Assembly (NCBI GenBank): GCA_014802345.1
Contig: JAAVCM010000019.1
Location: forward strand, 50,137-94,694
From: Bacteroides sp.
GTDB lineage: Bacteria > Bacteroidota > Bacteroidia > Bacteroidales > Muribaculaceae
Direction: 5' to 3'
Length of the DNA: 44,558 nt
Shown: piece after piece, positions 35,882 through 44,450 of the stretch
Layout of the letters: each line of letters opens with the position of its first letter
Position numbering within the stretch: position 1 is the stretch's first letter
Made by a program: the position numbers and the translations under genes
The notes under the pieces: generated by a model
What the model saw: the letters and a program-made list of their open reading frames with translations, nothing else
Told to the model about the DNA's origin: nothing
The model's database searches: none

Positions 35882-36859
35882 ATGAAGCAGAATCAGGGAC
35901 TTTTTCTCGAATCGGAACTCGCGGCATGGCCGATGGCTGCTGAAAATTTCGCAAGAATACGTCGGGCGGTTGACGAAGGTAACAGACTCGCATTATCAGC
36001 CCCGAGCGCGCCGTGGCACATCGAAAAAATGGCTGTCAATCACCGCCGAGCATCCACAACGGCAAAAACCGATGCCGCAAGCGTCGCCGCACGCCCTTGT
36101 TTCCTTTGTCCTGCCAACCGTCCCGCCAACCAATCGGCTCTCAGATGGAGAGATTTCGAAATTCTCGTGAATCCATTCCCGCTCTCGGCGCAGCATTTCA
36201 CCATAGCATCTACCCGTCACGAGCCTCAGAGCATTGGCGGTCGTTTTGAGGTCATGGCACATCTTGCAAGAGAGATGGAAGGAATGTGTGTATTCTACAA
36301 TGGTCCGCGATGCGGCGCATCCGCTCCCGACCATCTTCATTTTCAGGCGGTGGCAGCGTCCGATGTCTCCAACCTTCGGATGAATATTGCAAAAGAGCGA
36401 ATCGAAGGGATCGGAGATTCCGATGAGGCGACTCTCAGTCTCCCTCCCTCAACATCAACCCCTTTTCCTTTCTTTATAATTGAATCAACCGACGATAAGG
36501 CACTTTCCCGACTCTCGGAAAGAATCATTGATGCACTCGGCAACCTGTCAGCTTGCAGTTGCGGAGAAGAACCTCCGGTCAATGTCGCCATGCTATATGA
36601 CTTACCTTCCGGTACAACCCTGACCTACATAATCCCGCGCAGCAAACACCGGCCAGCCATCTACGGCAACGGCGAAGGGCAGATGCTCGTCAGCCCGGCG
36701 ACAATCGAAATGCTCGGTACAGTCGTCTGTTCACGTCACGATGATTTCAACCGTCTCGACCTCCCCACCGCCACCGCTATCCTCCGGGAAGTCGGCCTCC
36801 CTCATGAAGATATGAAAAAAGCCATTTCATACCTCATGGCTACACATCGACGGTGCTAA
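35882..36859 (+). CDS. DUF4922 protein, HIT/GalT-like nucleotidyltransferase or phosphorylase
   Basis: A 325-residue cytoplasmic protein of the DUF4922 family. It shows features of the GalT / Ap4A phosphorylase / GDP-L-galactose phosphorylase group: RPCFLCPANRP (71-81, a CxxC), FEILVNPFPLSAQHFTIAS (92-110), YNGPRCGASAPDHLHFQA (139-156) with the HxHxQ triad His151, His153, Gln155, and a second-domain element IIPRSKHRP (250-258). This predicts attack of a histidine on a nucleoside diphosphate or polyphosphate to give a nucleotidyl-enzyme. The frame starts at 35873 with non-ATG codons; ATG 35882 is preferred. It sits between a GT2 gene and the SpoIID-like gene, so a nucleotide-sugar or sugar-phosphate substrate is an inference. 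Confidence 0.75.
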   Translation: MKQNQGLFLESELAAWPMAAENFARIRRAVDEGNRLALSAPSAPWHIEKMAVNHRRASTTAKTDAASVAARPCFLCPANRPANQSALRWRDFEILVNPFPLSAQHFTIASTRHEPQSIGGRFEVMAHLAREMEGMCVFYNGPRCGASAPDHLHFQAVAASDVSNLRMNIAKERIEGIGDSDEATLSLPPSTSTPFPFFIIESTDDKALSRLSERIIDALGNLSACSCGEEPPVNVAMLYDLPSGTTLTYIIPRSKHRPAIYGNGEGQMLVSPATIEMLGTVVCSRHDDFNRLDLPTATAILREVGLPHEDMKKAISYLMATHRRC

Positions 36860-36928
36860 ATCTCCTTTATCTCCTCTCCTATTTGCACATCTTCATTCAG
36901 TTTTTCCTTAAATACTCTGTTTTTTGAG

Positions 36929-36936
36929 TAATTTTG
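36929..36936 (+). promoter_or_regulatory. Candidate -7 box of the SpoIID-like gene
   Basis: TAATTTTG matches TAnnTTTG and lies 40 bases before ATG 36977. No clear TTG box is found about 19 bases upstream. Confidence 0.45.
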
Positions 36937-36976
36937 CATATTAACAAAGTAATATCTTCACATTATACCCCAACGC

Positions 36977-38311
36977 ATGAATCAGCAACCACAGGTCAAG
37001 GTCGGCATACTCTCCGCTCCTTCCATACGCTTCACTCTCACCGGTCTTTACGAAGGGCCGGAAAGGGAACTGATGTCAGGGTCGTTTGAAGCGCGTATAT
37101 GCGATTCCGGTCTGTCGTTCACCATCGGTGAAAAGAAATATACCTCGGTTGAGTTTAATCCGACGGCCTACATCGGTGATACGTTTGAACTTGAAGGGGT
37201 CACAATCGGCGTAGATTTTCACTGGCAGCGCAAGGAGAACCAGCGTTTTCGCGGTGCTTTGCGAATCGTAGTGGCCGACGGCAAACTGACGGCAATCAAC
37301 ATCGTAGATGTGGAGGATTATCTGGTGAGCGTAATTTCCAGCGAAATGAGTTCCACCTCCTCGCTTGCGCTCCTCAGAGCCCACGCCGTCATCTCACGCA
37401 GTTGGGTTCTGTCAATGATAAGCCGCAGCGACAAGCCACTGGCTTCGGCGACAAGCCGTCCCGATGTCCGCGCCCTGAATCCGGGACCTTCACTGATAAG
37501 TTATCGTGACCGTGAAGACCATCTCAACTTCGATGTCTGTGCCGACGACCATTGCCAGCGTTATCAGGGAGTGAGCCGTGTGTCGACGCCGGTTGCCGCC
37601 GGAGCGGTTGCCGACACTCACGGCGAGGTGCTGACCTACCGGGGTGAACTGTGTGACACCCGTTTCTCAAAATGCTGCGGAGGCGTGTTCGAGCGTTTCG
37701 AAACCTGCTGGGACGACAAACCGCGCCCCTATCTTCAAGCCCGGCGCGACGGCGTGAATCCTCTCGACTATCCCGACCTCACACGCGAAGAGGATGCCCG
37801 GCAATGGATACTCGGCAACCCGGAAGCCTTCTGCAATACGGCGGACAAACGTATCCTCTCGCAAGTCCTCAACGGCTACGACCGCGAGACTCCCGACTTC
37901 TACCGCTGGACCGAACGCCTCAGCCGCGAAAAAATAGCCGGATTGCTGCGCGACCGACTTGACCGTGACTTAGGCGACATCATAGACCTCGTTCCGCTGA
38001 CAAGAGGCACATCCGGGCGTATACGCGAACTTAAAATCATAGGCACAAATGGTGAACTCACCATAGGCAAGGAGCTGACAATACGCCGTGCGCTTTCTGA
38101 AAGTCATCTTTACAGTTCTGCCTTCGTTGTGGAGGCGGGCAAACGTGATTCCGACGGTATCCCCGACGCGTTCACTCTCTACGGAGCAGGTTGGGGTCAC
38201 GGAGTGGGACTCTGCCAAATCGGGGCTGCCATCATGGGTGAACGCGGTTATACCTACGACGAAATCCTCCGTCACTACTACATAGATGCCGATCTTACCC
38301 GACTTTACTGA
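36977..38311 (+). CDS. SpoIID/LytB-domain protein without signal peptide
   Basis: A 444-residue SpoIID-family protein. The family cleaves denuded murein glycan strands in sporulating Firmicutes (SpoIID, a lytic transglycosylase) or stimulates amidases (LytB). Key features: DVEDYLVSVISSEM (111-124) with Glu123 at the position of the catalytic glutamate, LLRAHAVISRSWVL (132-145) and the C-terminal GWGHGVGLCQIG (405-416). FSKCCGG is also typical. The N-terminus MNQQPQVKVGILSAP is polar and enters the domain directly. An in-frame TAA at 36950 excludes an upstream signal peptide, so the protein appears cytoplasmic unless exported another way. The AmpG-like gene starts 14 bases after its stop. Confidence 0.88.
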   Translation: MNQQPQVKVGILSAPSIRFTLTGLYEGPERELMSGSFEARICDSGLSFTIGEKKYTSVEFNPTAYIGDTFELEGVTIGVDFHWQRKENQRFRGALRIVVADGKLTAINIVDVEDYLVSVISSEMSSTSSLALLRAHAVISRSWVLSMISRSDKPLASATSRPDVRALNPGPSLISYRDREDHLNFDVCADDHCQRYQGVSRVSTPVAAGAVADTHGEVLTYRGELCDTRFSKCCGGVFERFETCWDDKPRPYLQARRDGVNPLDYPDLTREEDARQWILGNPEAFCNTADKRILSQVLNGYDRETPDFYRWTERLSREKIAGLLRDRLDRDLGDIIDLVPLTRGTSGRIRELKIIGTNGELTIGKELTIRRALSESHLYSSAFVVEAGKRDSDGIPDAFTLYGAGWGHGVGLCQIGAAIMGERGYTYDEILRHYYIDADLTRLY

Positions 38312-38325
38312 TTATTACGAGGGAT

Positions 38326-39624
38326 ATGAAAAATAATGAAATGAATACCCCGCAGAAATCCTCACGCAATCCGTGGGCATGGATTCCGACACTGTATTTC
38401 GCACAGGGACTCCCCTACGTCGCCGTGATGACCATTTCGGTCATAATGTACAAGCGTCTCGGTCTGTCGAATACAGATATAGCCCTCTACACCGGATGGC
38501 TCTATCTGCCATGGGTCATCAAACCGTTCTGGAGTCCGTTTATCGACATCATCAGTACCAAACGACGCTGGGTAGTCACGATGCAGTGGCTCATCGGGGC
38601 AGCTTTCGCCGGAATAGCCTTTGCACTCCCGACTCCATTTTTCTTCTCGCTTACCCTTGCGGTGTTCTGGCTTGTCGGCTTCACGTCAGCCACACATGAC
38701 ATCGCCGCCGACGGCTACTACATGCTTGCCCTAACGGAGCATCAGCAGTCACTCTACGTCGGTATCCGCTCGACGTTCTACCGCGTAGCGACCGTAGCCG
38801 GGCAGGGGCTTCTCGTAATCCTCGCCGGAATGATTGAGGACTCCACCGGCGACATACCTTTCGCATGGGCTGTCGTGTTCGGCATACTCTCAGCCCTGTT
38901 CCTTCTGTTTGCCCTCTATCATTCGTGGGCTCTCCCGAAAGTCGAACATCCCGCCAATCGTTCACTCAACACGGCCAAGGCTGTATGGGATGAATTTGTG
39001 GCCGTATTCGCGGAATTCTTCCGCAAAAAGCAGGTCGGAGTCGCAATAATATTCATGCTGCTCTACCGTCTGCCGGAAGCTCAGCTCGTAAAGCTAATCA
39101 ATCCCTTTCTCCTTGACCCGACGGCTGCCGGTGGTCTCGGCCTCTCGACCGGTCAGGTCGGTATGGTCTACGGAACGGTGGGTATCATAGGACTGACCCT
39201 CGGAGGTATCATAGGGGGTATCGTAGCCGCACGACGCGGACTGAAATTCTGGCTGCGCCCGATGGCGTGGAGTATGTCGCTCACCTGCCTGACATTCGTC
39301 TACCTGAGTTTTGCCGTCGCTCCATCGCTGACAGTGATAAACGCCTGCGTTTTTGTCGAGCAGTTCGGCTACGGATTCGGCTTCACCGCCTATATGCTCT
39401 ACCTCATCTATTTCTCCGAAGGTCGTCACCGCACGGCGCATTACAGTATCTGCACCGGCTTCATGGCTCTCGGCATGATGCTCCCGGGGATGGCCGCAGG
39501 GTGGATTCAGGAGACGATGGGCTATCAGAATTTCTTCCTGTGGACAATGGTCTGCTGTGCCGCCACAATTGGTGTGACATACCTCATAAAGATTGATCCG
39601 TCATTCGGCCTGAAAAAGCATTGA
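38326..39624 (+). CDS. AmpG-like muropeptide/MurNAc-sugar MFS permease
   Basis: A 432-residue major-facilitator protein with about 12 membrane helices, of the AmpG family, which imports murein fragments (GlcNAc-anhydroMurNAc with or without peptides) across the inner membrane. Characteristic stretches are YFAQGLPYVAVMTIS, LGLSNTDIALYTGWLYLPW, KPFWSPFIDI and ATHDIAADGYYM. In Tannerella forsythia an AmpG-type transporter (MurT) works with MurK and MurQ in MurNAc use; the kinase-like gene at 41309 supports a similar role here. It is probably cotranscribed with the SpoIID-like gene. Confidence 0.9.
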   Translation: MKNNEMNTPQKSSRNPWAWIPTLYFAQGLPYVAVMTISVIMYKRLGLSNTDIALYTGWLYLPWVIKPFWSPFIDIISTKRRWVVTMQWLIGAAFAGIAFALPTPFFFSLTLAVFWLVGFTSATHDIAADGYYMLALTEHQQSLYVGIRSTFYRVATVAGQGLLVILAGMIEDSTGDIPFAWAVVFGILSALFLLFALYHSWALPKVEHPANRSLNTAKAVWDEFVAVFAEFFRKKQVGVAIIFMLLYRLPEAQLVKLINPFLLDPTAAGGLGLSTGQVGMVYGTVGIIGLTLGGIIGGIVAARRGLKFWLRPMAWSMSLTCLTFVYLSFAVAPSLTVINACVFVEQFGYGFGFTAYMLYLIYFSEGRHRTAHYSICTGFMALGMMLPGMAAGWIQETMGYQNFFLWTMVCCAATIGVTYLIKIDPSFGLKKH

Positions 39625-39625
39625 G

Positions 39626-39663
39626 CCGAAATGAATTCACGTTCAGCGTAAATTCATTTCCGG
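39626..39663 (+). terminator. Hairpin at the end of the AmpG-like gene
   Basis: GAAATGAATT (39628-39637) pairs with AATTCATTTC (39651-39660), extended by a CCG/CGG with one bulge, overlapping the region just after the stop codon. No good T-run follows, so termination may be partial. Confidence 0.4.
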
Positions 39664-39698
39664 ATTTCAAGTGCGCTATTTTCAAGATAAGCATTTGG

Positions 39699-39810
39699 TT
39701 ATAAATCCATTTCAGCATATAATACAATTATAAATCCTGTGGAAAACAGATAAGGAAAAGAAAAAATTGTTTGATATCCACTATTTGCCATAGCGGATTT
39801 GTTATAAATC
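39699..39810 (+). repeat. Three TTATAAATC direct repeats upstream of namZ
   Basis: TTATAAATCC at 39699 and 39728, and TTATAAATC at 39802, in the AT-rich 265-base gap before the namZ-like gene. Chance recurrence in AT-rich DNA is possible. No consensus -7/-33 pair was found in the gap. Confidence 0.4.
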
Positions 39811-39889
39811 ATATTGCCGATAAAGAACCGAAGAGGTCAATATCAGGTCAAGCGCACCTTTTTTCTCAACCATCAATCAGTTTTCCGCC

Positions 39890-41224
39890 ATGCAAAAAAT
39901 CAAAATGACAGGACTGCTTTCAGCCATAATCCTATCGCTTGCCGCCATCAGTTGCGGAAGCAACCAGACTTCGGAGGTCAGCGACAACCGGATTGCCACT
40001 GAGACCGACGACCTTAATTTCACATCCCGCAATCACCGCAGGGCGGACGAAGCCGTACTCCCCGGCATCGAAGTGCTGCGTAAATCCGGATTCAGCGCAC
40101 TCAAAGGGAAACGCGTGGGACTAATCACAAACCCCACGGGAATAGACAATACGATGAAGTCGACCATCGACATCCTCGCTGAAGCCCCTGAAGTTGAGCT
40201 GACAACACTTTTCGCGCCTGAACATGGAGTGAGAGGCAACTATGTGGCAGGAGCAACCGTGGTCAATGAAACTGACCCCAAGACCGGAGTGCAGGTCTAT
40301 TCCCTCCACGGTAAGACCAAGAAACCTACCCCCGAGATGCTGAAAGATGTCGATGTCCTTGTCTACGACATTCAGGACATCGGGACACGCAGCTACACGT
40401 TCATTTCGACCATGGGACTTGCGATGGAGGCGACTGCGGAAGCCGGCAAGGAGTTCATGGTGCTTGACCGTCCGAATCCACTCGGAGGCAACAAAGTCGA
40501 GGGCAATATCGTAGAACCGGGTTTCACCTCCTTTGTCAGTCAATATCCCATCCCTTATATCTACGGTCTGACCCCCGGCGAACTTGCCCGCTTCCTCAAC
40601 GGCGAAGGTATGCTGAAAAACGGTGTCAAGGCGAAACTCGAAGTCATCCCTATGGAGGGCTGGCACCGCGCCATGACCTTCGCGGAGACAGGAATGCCTT
40701 GGGTACTCCCCTCGCCCCATATCCCCGATCCCTCGACCGCACTCCTCTATCCGGCCACTGGCATCATGGGTGAGCTTGACTATGTGTCCATCGGCGTAGG
40801 CTATACCCTCCCCTTCAAACTTGCCGGCGCACCGTGGATTGACGCGCCGACTCTCGCCGACCGTCTCACTGCCCTTGAAATCCCGGGGGTCGAGTTCCGT
40901 CCACTCTACTATAAACCCTTCTATGCAATGTTCAAAGGGGAGAATCTCAGTGGAGTGGAGATTTATGTGACCGACCCGGAGGCTGCCCCACTCTCGCTCG
41001 TGCAGTTCTACATCATGCAGGAACTTGCAGAGATGTATCCCGCACAGAAGGCTTTCGCAAAAGCGACACCATCGCGCCTGAATATGTTTGACAAGGTGTG
41101 CGGGTCGTCCAAGGTACGCCAGTTGTTCTGCAAAAACTACAAGGTTTCCGACCTCCTACCCTTCTGGGATAAGGATGCTGATACATTCCGCGAACGCAGC
41201 CGCATCTATCAGCTCTATAAATAA
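39890..41224 (+). CDS. namZ: Exo-beta-N-acetylmuramidase NamZ (DUF1343) lipoprotein
   Basis: A 444-residue lipoprotein (lipobox AISC, Cys22) of the DUF1343 family, shown in Bacillus subtilis (YbbC/NamZ) and Tannerella forsythia to release MurNAc from the non-reducing ends of murein glycans. Conserved elements visible are GKRVGLITNPTGID, FAPEHGVRGNYVAGATV (with the conserved glutamate), YDIQDIGTRSYTF, VLDRPNPLGG and PHIPDPSTALLYPATG. As a lipoprotein it should act in the periplasm or at the outer membrane, upstream of import by the AmpG-like permease and phosphorylation by the kinase encoded next. Confidence 0.93.
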   Translation: MQKIKMTGLLSAIILSLAAISCGSNQTSEVSDNRIATETDDLNFTSRNHRRADEAVLPGIEVLRKSGFSALKGKRVGLITNPTGIDNTMKSTIDILAEAPEVELTTLFAPEHGVRGNYVAGATVVNETDPKTGVQVYSLHGKTKKPTPEMLKDVDVLVYDIQDIGTRSYTFISTMGLAMEATAEAGKEFMVLDRPNPLGGNKVEGNIVEPGFTSFVSQYPIPYIYGLTPGELARFLNGEGMLKNGVKAKLEVIPMEGWHRAMTFAETGMPWVLPSPHIPDPSTALLYPATGIMGELDYVSIGVGYTLPFKLAGAPWIDAPTLADRLTALEIPGVEFRPLYYKPFYAMFKGENLSGVEIYVTDPEAAPLSLVQFYIMQELAEMYPAQKAFAKATPSRLNMFDKVCGSSKVRQLFCKNYKVSDLLPFWDKDADTFRERSRIYQLYK

Positions 41225-41255
41225 AATACGTTTATAAACAAATATGTTAAATACG

Positions 41256-41285
41256 GATGTAGGGACGCGCCGTGGCGCGTATGCC
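41256..41285. repeat. Short GC-rich palindrome, REP-like
   Basis: ACGCGCC (41265-41271) and GGCGCGT (41274-41280) form a perfect 7-bp hairpin with a two-base loop, inside GATGTAGGGACGCGCCG. It stands out in an otherwise AT-rich 84-base gap. Motifs of the GTAGGGACGCG type recur between genes in many bacteria. Confidence 0.5.
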
Positions 41286-41308
41286 AAATAAACCATGTAT
41301 TTAAACCT

Positions 41309-42199
41309 ATGATTCTGATTGCAGATGCGGGGAGTACAAAAATCGAGTGGACGCTCCTCGGTAACGACAGAAAAGTAGCATTGCGGACAGTCACACGCGG
41401 CCATAATGCTGCGCAGGCCGATGTCGATTCATTTCTACGCCTTCTCCACACGGATGCCCCCGCGCTGATTGAGAAAGCCAAAGGTGCGGACGAAATTTTT
41501 TACTACGGAGCAGGCTGTGCGGGAGAACGCGCGACTGCGATGAGCCGTATTCTATCAGAGACATTCAACGCAGCCCGATGTCACGCCGAGAGTGATATGC
41601 TCGGGGCTGCACGCGCCCTGTGTGGCCGTGAGGCGGGAATAGCGTGCATACTCGGGACAGGATCCAACTCCTGTCTCTACGACGGAAAGGAAATCAAAGC
41701 CAACATCCCCCCTATGGGCTTCATCCTCGGCGACGAGGGAAGCGGTGCGGTGCTTGGTCGGCGGTTGCTCGGCATGGTGATGAAAGATGGATTTTCCGCA
41801 GGTATCGTCAGAAAGTTCAGGGAACGTTTCCCCGAAGCTACGAAAGAGGAAATCATCGCGCGTGTCTACCGCCACGAGCGTCCGGGCGCCTATCTCGCAT
41901 CTTTCGCGCCATTCTTGGCGGAGAATATCGGTGAGGATGAGATTTCCGGCTTTGTCGTAGAGGAATTTATCCGCTTCTTTGAATTCAACGTCAGAGGCTA
42001 CGATACACCTCTCCGCGACAATGCCGAAATTTTCGGAAATCCGGCCGACACGACATCTGTCCCAGTCAGCTTCATAGGCTCGATAGCCCAACATTTCGCC
42101 CCGCAGCTCCACGAAGCAGCCTCCCTCTGCGGCTATACCATCAACCGTATAGAAAAATCCCCTATGGAAGCCCTCATAGAGTTCCACAGGGGAAAATGA
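41309..42199 (+). CDS. BadF/NAGK-type amino-sugar kinase, MurK-like
   Basis: A 296-residue ASKHA-fold sugar kinase. The phosphate-1 loop is IADAGSTKIEW (4-14), the catalytic aspartate is probably Asp96 in AESDMLGAARAL, the phosphate-2/adenosine parts are GTGSNS (116-121) and GDEGSG (141-146). The family phosphorylates GlcNAc or MurNAc at O6 in the cytoplasm (MurK in Tannerella and Clostridium). Directly after namZ, MurNAc is the likely substrate; GlcNAc is the alternative. MurQ etherase, the next step, is not in the window. Confidence 0.85.
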   Translation: MILIADAGSTKIEWTLLGNDRKVALRTVTRGHNAAQADVDSFLRLLHTDAPALIEKAKGADEIFYYGAGCAGERATAMSRILSETFNAARCHAESDMLGAARALCGREAGIACILGTGSNSCLYDGKEIKANIPPMGFILGDEGSGAVLGRRLLGMVMKDGFSAGIVRKFRERFPEATKEEIIARVYRHERPGAYLASFAPFLAENIGEDEISGFVVEEFIRFFEFNVRGYDTPLRDNAEIFGNPADTTSVPVSFIGSIAQHFAPQLHEAASLCGYTINRIEKSPMEALIEFHRGK

Positions 42200-42252
42200 C
42201 AAACGAGAATTAAATACTCTCTCATATCATCCGGCTGTCTCCGTCATGGACA

Positions 42253-42804
42253 TCAGCGTTTGCGGATGATGAGGTGGTGATTCTCGGTGATGACCACATC
42301 GACGCGGACATCGTGAGGTTCGGAATCTATTTCATCGACAAGCTGGAAATCGTAGGCGACCCCGACCTTGCGTGCGCGACTGTCGGCAAGCAGACGGTCA
42401 TAGTAGCCCTTGCCGCGGCCTACGCGGTTGCCGCTGCGGTCGTAGGCCACACCCGGGATGACTATCATTTCCATATCGTCGATAGCAGTTGTGTCGCTGC
42501 CGGTCGGTTCCTCGATGTGGAACGAGCCGAGAGCCAGACGGGACTCGTCGTATGGAAGAATCTCGAGGTTCACCCCATTGACACGCGGAAGATAGAAATG
42601 CTTGCGTCCTGCCCACTTGCGTATAAATGCGCGCGTCGAAAGTTCGTCGGGAAGAGAATGATACATCAGTATTCTGTCCGAGAGCAGGAAATCGGCCGTG
42701 CGTTCAAGCAGATTGAACACACTTTCGGCAGCCGACAGTTTCTCCTCCTCGCTGAGGAGTGTCTTGCGCGCCTTGACGTGACGCCGTATGTCATCTTTTT
42801 TCAT
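42253..42804 (-). CDS. 5-formyltetrahydrofolate cyclo-ligase
   Basis: A 183-residue cytoplasmic enzyme that converts 5-formyl-THF to 5,10-methenyl-THF with ATP. The family signature GRGKGYYDR is at residues 129-137, preceded by IVIPGVAYDRSGNR (114-127); MYHSLPDELST (47-57) and YLPRV (71-75) also fit. It starts 26 bases after the S41 protease stop and is probably the second gene of that operon. It converges on the sugar-kinase gene with a 53-base gap lacking a clear terminator. Confidence 0.93.
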   Translation of the reverse strand: MKKDDIRRHVKARKTLLSEEEKLSAAESVFNLLERTADFLLSDRILMYHSLPDELSTRAFIRKWAGRKHFYLPRVNGVNLEILPYDESRLALGSFHIEEPTGSDTTAIDDMEMIVIPGVAYDRSGNRVGRGKGYYDRLLADSRARKVGVAYDFQLVDEIDSEPHDVRVDVVITENHHLIIRKR

Positions 42805-42830
42805 TGAATCTTTACCCTTAATAAAAAGTT

Positions 42831-44450
42831 CTACTTATTGATTATAGGGAAAGCCGCCTTGCCGGTCTGCAAGGCATCGACGCCTGAAAGCACAGTCGGG
42901 TCGACATCGTTGAAAACCTCGAAGTAGCCCTGAACGCCGAGCGCATTGCGCGCAATCATGGCTTTCAGTTGGTTAACAATCAAATCACGAGAAATGTTTA
43001 TGTAGTAGGGACGCTTGGGGATACCGGCTTTCTGCGCGTAGCTGACGAAGTCCTGAAGCAAGGTCTCGTCATCGGGAAGGAGCTTGACGAGATCGGCGGC
43101 ATTGTCCACAGTTTCAAGTCGCTGACGGTTGCGGTCTGTGTAGTCAAACGTATATTTCTGAATCAGTCCGGCATTGAGTACGTTGAGATAGTAGCTGGTG
43201 ATACCGATTGTATCGTTGGGGACGAATATATCAGGCATGATACCACCACCGCCGTAGACGGTGCGGCCGTGGAGCGTCTCAAACGCAAGCGACTTGTCGA
43301 GCTTGATGGAGTCGGCATTGTAGAACTCACCATGCTCATAGCGGTTGACGATGTCGCGGTCATAGTCGGTGCCGGGTGCGTAGGTCTTCTGGATGCAACG
43401 CCCCGAAGGAGTGTAGTAGCGTGCGATTGTCAGGCGGATTGCACTGCTGTCAGGGAGTTCCATCTGATTCTGCACCAGACCCTTGCCGAATGAACGGCGA
43501 CCGATGACCAGACCTCTGTCATTGTCCTGTATGGCTCCCGAGAAGATTTCGCTTGAACTGGCGGAAGTCTCGTCAATCAGCACCACAAGCTCATTGTTGA
43601 GGAAACTGCCTGAGCCGTCGCTCATTGTCGGGCGTGAATCGGGGGTTGTCTTCCCGCGCATACTGACTATGGGCGACCCGGCGGGAAGAAACTCGTTGAC
43701 CATCAGTACGGCAGGCTCCATAAAGCCGCCACCGTTGCCACGGAGATCCACGATGAACTTCTCGGCACCGTCGGCAACGAGATTCATCATGGCCGTCAGG
43801 AATTCACTGTAAGTGTTGGCACTGAACTTGCTGACTTTCACGAAACCCACATTAGGCTCGATAAGATAGGCAGCGTCAATGGATGTCATCGGAATGTCAC
43901 CACGGACCACATCGAAATTAAGCGGGGTCTTCGAGGTCGGGCGACGTACGGTCAGCTTGACCACACTACCCTTCTCGCCCCTGAGTGAACTGCGCACCTT
44001 CACGTCGCTCCATCCCTGACCGGCAACGACGGTATCATTGATGGCAACGATACGGTCACCGGCGAGAAGCCCGGCCTTTTCCGATGGGCCTCCGGAGATG
44101 ACTTCAAGCACGTTGATGCTGTCGTTGAGAAGATTGAACGAGATACCTATGCCGGAAAATGACCCACCGAGTTCCTCGTTGACGTTCTGGAGGTCCTTTG
44201 CGGGGATGTAGACCGAATGTGGGTCAAGACGCGAGAGAAGCCCCGGAAACGAGGCCTCGAGAAGGCTGTCGGTGTCGACATCATCGACGTAGGAACGCTT
44301 GACGATTTCGAGTATGGTGTCGAGCTTGCTGCGCGAGCTCCACTTACCCGAATCATTGAAAAAGGTGCTACCGATCCACATTCCGGCCACTACCGACACG
44401 GCAATGGCGAGAGGCATCCAGACGGATGCTTTTTTCAGACGGTTGTTCAT
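42831..44450 (-). CDS. C-terminal processing protease, S41 family (CtpA-like)
   Basis: A 539-residue protease anchored by one N-terminal membrane segment (about 10-31), with the rest in the periplasm. A PDZ domain spans about 85-170 (GGSFSGIGISF, GLLAGDRIVAINDT). The catalytic core has VDLRGNGGG (234-242), the nucleophile Ser298 in ETSASSSEIFSG, and the general-base Lys323 in SFGKGLVQ, 25 residues later as in CtpB. The C-terminal region (about 380-539) is a longer extension usual in Bacteroidetes. It probably processes or degrades envelope proteins. The remaining 108 bases to the right edge hold no feature I can support. Confidence 0.94.
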   Translation of the reverse strand: MNNRLKKASVWMPLAIAVSVVAGMWIGSTFFNDSGKWSSRSKLDTILEIVKRSYVDDVDTDSLLEASFPGLLSRLDPHSVYIPAKDLQNVNEELGGSFSGIGISFNLLNDSINVLEVISGGPSEKAGLLAGDRIVAINDTVVAGQGWSDVKVRSSLRGEKGSVVKLTVRRPTSKTPLNFDVVRGDIPMTSIDAAYLIEPNVGFVKVSKFSANTYSEFLTAMMNLVADGAEKFIVDLRGNGGGFMEPAVLMVNEFLPAGSPIVSMRGKTTPDSRPTMSDGSGSFLNNELVVLIDETSASSSEIFSGAIQDNDRGLVIGRRSFGKGLVQNQMELPDSSAIRLTIARYYTPSGRCIQKTYAPGTDYDRDIVNRYEHGEFYNADSIKLDKSLAFETLHGRTVYGGGGIMPDIFVPNDTIGITSYYLNVLNAGLIQKYTFDYTDRNRQRLETVDNAADLVKLLPDDETLLQDFVSYAQKAGIPKRPYYINISRDLIVNQLKAMIARNALGVQGYFEVFNDVDPTVLSGVDALQTGKAAFPIINK

